A stretch of DNA of 64,000 bases, from the NCBI GenBank assembly GCA_021613535.1, contig CP075497.1, positions 1,674,001 through 1,738,000 of the forward strand, written 5' to 3'. The number at the start of each line of letters is the position of its first letter. Position 1 is the first letter of the stretch. The notes beneath the pieces are model-generated. The model searched no databases, was not told the DNA's origin, and saw only the letters and a program-made list of their open reading frames with translations. Position numbers and translations under genes: made by a program. The stretch comes from Adineta vaga. Its lineage: Eukaryota; Rotifera. Below are positions 59,942-64,000 of the stretch, piece by piece.

Positions 59942-61910
59942 ATGCCACCTCCCAATAAACGTAAAAAACATACATTTAATATGAACATGAGAAGGTCGAT
60001 AGATAGTCTTGCTTCGGAAAGTTCGGAAGATTATTATTCTGAGAAAGAAGAAGAAGAGATGGTTCGATCTGAACATGATGATTCAACTGATCGTATTAAT
60101 TTTAAGAATGATTCAATAATTCATGATATTTCTGATCTCTTTTCTTTTTGTCAAACCAAAATTAATACACGTTTCCTCAGTACTCTTGTTTATATGTCAC
60201 TGCGTCGGTTTGGTCATACTCATCGAGATGTCGATTTATTTTTAACAACAATTGGAGGAATGACAGCTAAAACATGTCAAAAATGGACAAATACATTAGT
60301 AAACGATGACTTTGATAGTTTTATAGCAGATGGACGAGGTCAGCAGAACTTTTTTTTTTCACAAGCAGATTGAATTTCCATCTGATTTTTAGGAGGAAAA
60401 CATGTTGATAGTTTCTGGGATCTACATTCAGATTTAGAGATGGAAGCTAGAGATTTTGTTTTCCAGGAATGTTCCAGAAAAGAAGCTGCATTTACAGCTG
60501 GTGAGAATTTGTTTTTATGAAACTTGTGAGAGAAAATATTTCATTCGGAATAAGTTCTACTGTTTTCAGAAACACTTGCAAGATTTATCGATGATCGCTT
60601 CTATGAACTAAACAAACTGAAAAAAGTTGAAGATAAACTGATTAGATCAATTGAAAGTTGCAGATTAGATCTGAGACGTTTTGGTTGCAAGTACACAGGA
60701 AATAAAGGAAGACCATATTTCCTAGGCCATGAGAGAGAAGATGTTGTTCAACACAGAGAACAATTTGTCAAATATTTCATGCAACATAAAGATCACTTTT
60801 ATACAGTTACGGACGTAGGAGAAGCAAAGTGGGTTAAACCTAGTACGTCTCCAACTGTTCTACTATGTAAGAAGCTTGTTTACAATTCCCATCAGAATCA
60901 TCTGTACCTCGTTTTCTCTTTAAAGGTCATGACGAAAGTACCTATAAATCAGGAGAAATATCTGCCAAACGTTGGATTGTTGAAGATAATGCGCCGTTCT
61001 ACAATAAAGGACGTGGAAGAAGTATTATGGCATCCGATTTTTTAGTAATGCATAGTAGTGGACCATTTTTTTCATTGAATTCCGAAGAATTCAAAGAAGC
61101 ATTAGATAAATATCCTGATTTAAATGATAATTCAGATATTATATATGAAAAGCGAACTGCATCAGCAACAATGAACATTGGCGGAAACAGTTATTTTGAT
61201 AATGAGACAATCTTAAAGCAGTTCGAACGGCTATTTCAATTGTTATATTTTAAAGTGGATTACAAAGATCATGATTTTATTTGTCTTGTTGACAACGCCC
61301 GAACGCATACAGTAGCTGAATATACAGTTGATCATTTTGCTATGAAGCCTGGAGGACGGTGTCCAGTTGATACTATTGAATATGTTGATGATCAAAATGT
61401 CAGAAAAATCATTAACTGTTATGGTGACGATGGCAAGAGCAAAGGTCTATTGAAATTAGCACATGAATTGAATCTGCAAATACCATACAGATGCAAACTA
61501 CCAGAGTTAAAGATGATCATGTCTGAACATGCAGCTTTCAAAAATGTGGGTAGACCTCTATTAACCTAATAATAAATCATAACATCTATGATTTTTCTAC
61601 TTAATTTTCTATCACAGGTTAGCAAACTTGAGAAGCTGGGAGCCAAGTATGCAGTCAGAATAATTTTTGCACCAAAATTTCACTGTGAAACTAATCCGAT
61701 CGAGGGTTACTGGTGTCACTCGAAACAGTTTATCCGAAAAAACACTGATGAGACATTCATTTGAAACTATTCAGACGCTTTTGGAGGACTATAAAAGCTT
61801 ATAGTGAAGGAATAGATTACTTGGAGGTACTAACAATGTTTTTCAGCGGTTTATGTAAAGATCAAATTCTAAGTCATCGTAAAATTACCAATGCTAATAT
61901 CGATAATTAA
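59942..61910 (+). CDS. DDE transposase of the long-TIR element
   Basis: Five exons (59942-60338, 60393-60500, 60570-60866, 60926-61545, 61618-61910) with phase-consistent introns of 54-72 bp. The start MPPPNKRKKHTFNMNMRR is basic. Catalytic landmarks: first Asp in CHDESTYKSGEISAKRW, second Asp in FICLVDNARTHT, and Glu in APKFHCETNPIEGYWCHSKQ. A GRGRSIMASDFLV stretch is also present. This layout matches the IS630/Tc1-like DDE endonucleases also known from fungi and oomycetes (family remembered, not searched). In the last exon the frame changes near 61762 (after NTDET), just past the catalytic Glu. The remaining roughly 50 codons are open in the next frame to TAA 61908-61910, so this copy is probably damaged or needs a sequence check. 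Confidence 0.82.
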
Positions 61911-62072
61911 AAACAGCATTGTTCGACTATGTTTTTCGTTTTTTTCTTTTTGATTTATAACTCACACTGAAAACTAATAAAAGAAATTCACCTATATAAC
62001 TAATTCGAATCGATTTCTATCTCACAGTAGTTTCTATGTAGTAACTATTGCTAGAGGTATCACACCACTCTT

Positions 62073-62659
62073 ATTAGATCCACAACAATTTTTTTACTAA
62101 TTTGAATGCGTTCTAAAAAAAACGAGTTTTTGTTAGAAAACTGGTTGGAAGATTTTCAGGTGTTTTTTGAAGAAGCTACATTGTATTTCCTCATAAAACG
62201 TTTTAAGAAAAAAAGAAGGCTATAACTTTGTAGCGCGTCGAACGGCGGTTCTAATGGCGTTTGAATAAAATTTCTATCTCGTCGCAAAAAAAACTAGATA
62301 CGTCTACAAGATCACGCACCACGGTGAGAAACAGTAATACCGACCGAAATTCTGTATTGAACATGTTAGATTTGATCGAGTTTTAGTCGACATTTCTAGA
62401 CTCAGTTTCTCATGGGGAATCCGAATATCACCTTTAAAACGTAAAAACATTGAAAGGAAAAAAAATTATTGCATAATTTCTGAAAACAAGGATTTTTCGT
62501 GTTTTTCACTACTACTCAGTATTTTGCGTTTTTCTCCGTGAATATTTCACTTAAACTGAAAACGAAGGTGATATTCGTGATCAGCAGCTCAAGGCGATTC
62601 AGAACATGTGTGAAAAAACAAAAAATAAAATTTGTGGAAACTTTGCATTACGCGCACCT
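62073..62659 (-). repeat. Right terminal inverted repeat of the transposon
   Basis: 587 bp, complementary to 59102-59687. Ends TTACGCGCACCT before the TA target duplicate. Confidence 0.92.
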
Positions 62660-62864
62660 TATATTCGATTGTTAAGTCGTGTGTTTAACTATTTATATTT
62701 GAAGTTTTGTATAGATGGCGCCATAATTTCCACAATATATTAATTATATTTTTGTTTTACTTCTCACTCTCCATCTATCTAGAAAATTACTTTTCATTTT
62801 ATAAAAAATAATAATATAGTACAGAATGTCATATACCGGGATCTGTGGCCTTATTAAGTAGGTT

Positions 62865-63075
62865 TTCAGAAAAAACGGTTTAAAAACAAGGCATAATCTG
62901 AGTTCCGTTTTCGAATAGAATTCGGTGCTCCGTAATACGGTCCGTAAATGGCGCGAAAAATATCCGTATTTACACCGTTAACTGCTATCGGTATACAAAA
63001 AAAGTCGGAGATCCGTTTAGATGCCGTTTTTATTGGTATACTGCCGTTTTCGGTCCGACTCGTTCGACCTGGAAG
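62865..63075. repeat. CCGT/ACGG-rich element 2
   Basis: Contains about a dozen CCGT or ACGG words in both orientations (GTTCCGTTTTCG, TAATACGGTCCGTAAA, GCCGTTTTTATTGG, TGCCGTTTTCGGTCCG). Similar in style to 57835-58110, but not alignable over long stretches by eye. Confidence 0.55.
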
Positions 63076-63168
63076 GTCAGAGTCATACAGCTGAATTATC
63101 GACACTGTTACGCTAATATCCTTGACAATTGTTGACACACATAATATATGTCGAAGTGATTTATAAAA

Positions 63169-64000
63169 CGAAAGAACTTTACTGAACCATTCTAATATCT
63201 TTATTAGAGAAATGATTGCGTGTTTGATTATTTTCCAAGCTACCATGGGGTACAATAAAATGTAAGACACGACAAGATTTCTTTTATCAATTATAAAAGT
63301 ATTGTTCACAGGTCATTGGAAATGAAAGACATAAATAGATTAAAAAGAAAATATTTTTTGTACCTCAGAAATCAATGTGATGTTAACTCAATTTCATTAG
63401 AGTAAGACATGCATATTTTAGATGGGATAAAATATCGAATATAAATAACCTAATCTAATATATAATTATTGAATAGACGAATGACGCACGGGAATAATTT
63501 ACTTATTTTTTTTTATAAAGAAGTGTATTGTTTAATACCATTTACTTTTCTGTACGACATTTTCGAGTTTTTCTCTGGCGATATGATAATTCCTGAAGTA
63601 AGTTTTATTGGTTTTCAAGATTTAGGTGAAGGATGCAGTATGATATGATTGAAATTTGTATATTATTGTTGGTAAAAAAACGAAATTTATCGTTTTATAA
63701 CAGAAGATATATTTCGAGTCTTCTATGGATCATCAAGTGTATAATACTGATTCAACTTTTTTAAAGTACTGGATTTTGGTTATACAAAAGATCATCAACA
63801 TGTTTATTTATATGAACAAATTTGATTCCTCCTGATAATAATGGAATGACAATTATTTTACCAATTCCACCATCAGTAACGCCTTTTATGCTCATTCCAC
63901 TATTTCATACTCAAATCATGTAATAATACCAAATCAAACAGTCTTTGCAGGATACATTGCAGGAACAAATGATTCAATTGATTGTTGCATTTTAATATAA
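63169..64000 (+). repeat. Copy 2 of the ~830-bp direct repeat, with DKNYY-like pseudogene
   Basis: Near-identical to 43171-44001, same strand, running to TAA at the last bases of the window. It shares the broken YEQ region and has an extra one-base deletion (CCTTTTATG against CCTTTTTATG) in the proline-rich part, so it is also non-functional. The repeat may continue past the window end. Confidence 0.88.

Larger units (their letters stand above)
59102..62659 (+). mobile_element. DNA transposon with ~586-bp terminal inverted repeats
   Basis: TIRs 59102-59687 and 62073-62659 are nearly identical (one-base length differences in A/T runs were the only changes I noticed). The element starts AGGTGCGCGTAATGC and ends with its complement. 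It is flanked by TA on both sides (59100-59101, 62660-62661), consistent with a TA target duplication as in the Tc1/mariner-IS630 superfamily. It carries one transposase gene. Total 3,558 bp. TIR near-identity implies recent movement. Confidence 0.92.

Noticed and set aside
62866-63309. 147-codon minus-strand frame
   Set aside because: Lies over the CCGT-rich element and the start of the direct repeat; no motif, no start context, and composition driven by the repeat words.

Overview
The window looks like nuclear DNA of a small invertebrate, most probably a bdelloid rotifer. It is AT-rich, and most genes are cut by very short GT-AG introns of about 48-65 bp. The gene set is animal: NF1, SLC25A46, the OSCP subunit of ATP synthase, NFU1, GABARAP/Atg8, radial-spoke RSPH3, beta-arrestin and a rhodopsin-like GPCR. 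A giant VCBS/FG-GAP repeat protein and a right half full of decayed paralogues also fit a bdelloid. The taxon is inferred; no rRNA or mitochondrial marker is present.

Left part (1-36 kb): compact, mostly intact housekeeping and ciliary genes. In order: a possible cystine-knot 3' exon at the left edge; SLC25A46, NFU1 and ATP5PO on the minus strand; NF1 (about 10.4 kb, about 20 exons) divergent from ATP5PO; a type II membrane protein with about 28 VCBS repeats; a Golgi-type sulfotransferase; a calmodulin-like EF-hand gene and a DNAJB6-like co-chaperone on the minus strand; Atg8/GABARAP; a GPCR with a tandem dead copy; an HMG-box-like unknown; and RSPH3.

Right part (36-64 kb): mostly gene debris and mobile or repetitive DNA. 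It holds a truncated COPG pseudogene; three copies (one intact, two broken) of an unrecognised coiled-coil family; a beta-arrestin gene lacking its first exon but with a pair of 73-nt alternative exons; an arrestin pseudogene; three degenerate DKNYY-like copies, two inside an approximately 830-bp direct repeat 20 kb apart; a decayed HAUS5-like augmin gene; a WW-domain fragment with a nonsense codon in the second Trp; and several foldback or inverted-repeat elements. At 59.1-62.7 kb lies a 3.56-kb DNA transposon with TIRs of about 586 bp, a TA target duplication and a five-exon DDE transposase.

The most unusual signals are: (1) short elements each saturated with one GC-rich word in both orientations (CCGCGGT, CCGT/ACGG, ATTCC/GGAAT); (2) the arrestin mutually exclusive exons; (3) an Atg8 that ends on the conjugating glycine; (4) the lineage-specific three-copy family; (5) the long-TIR transposon. 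All calls come from reading the sequence and from remembered family features; no database search was run.
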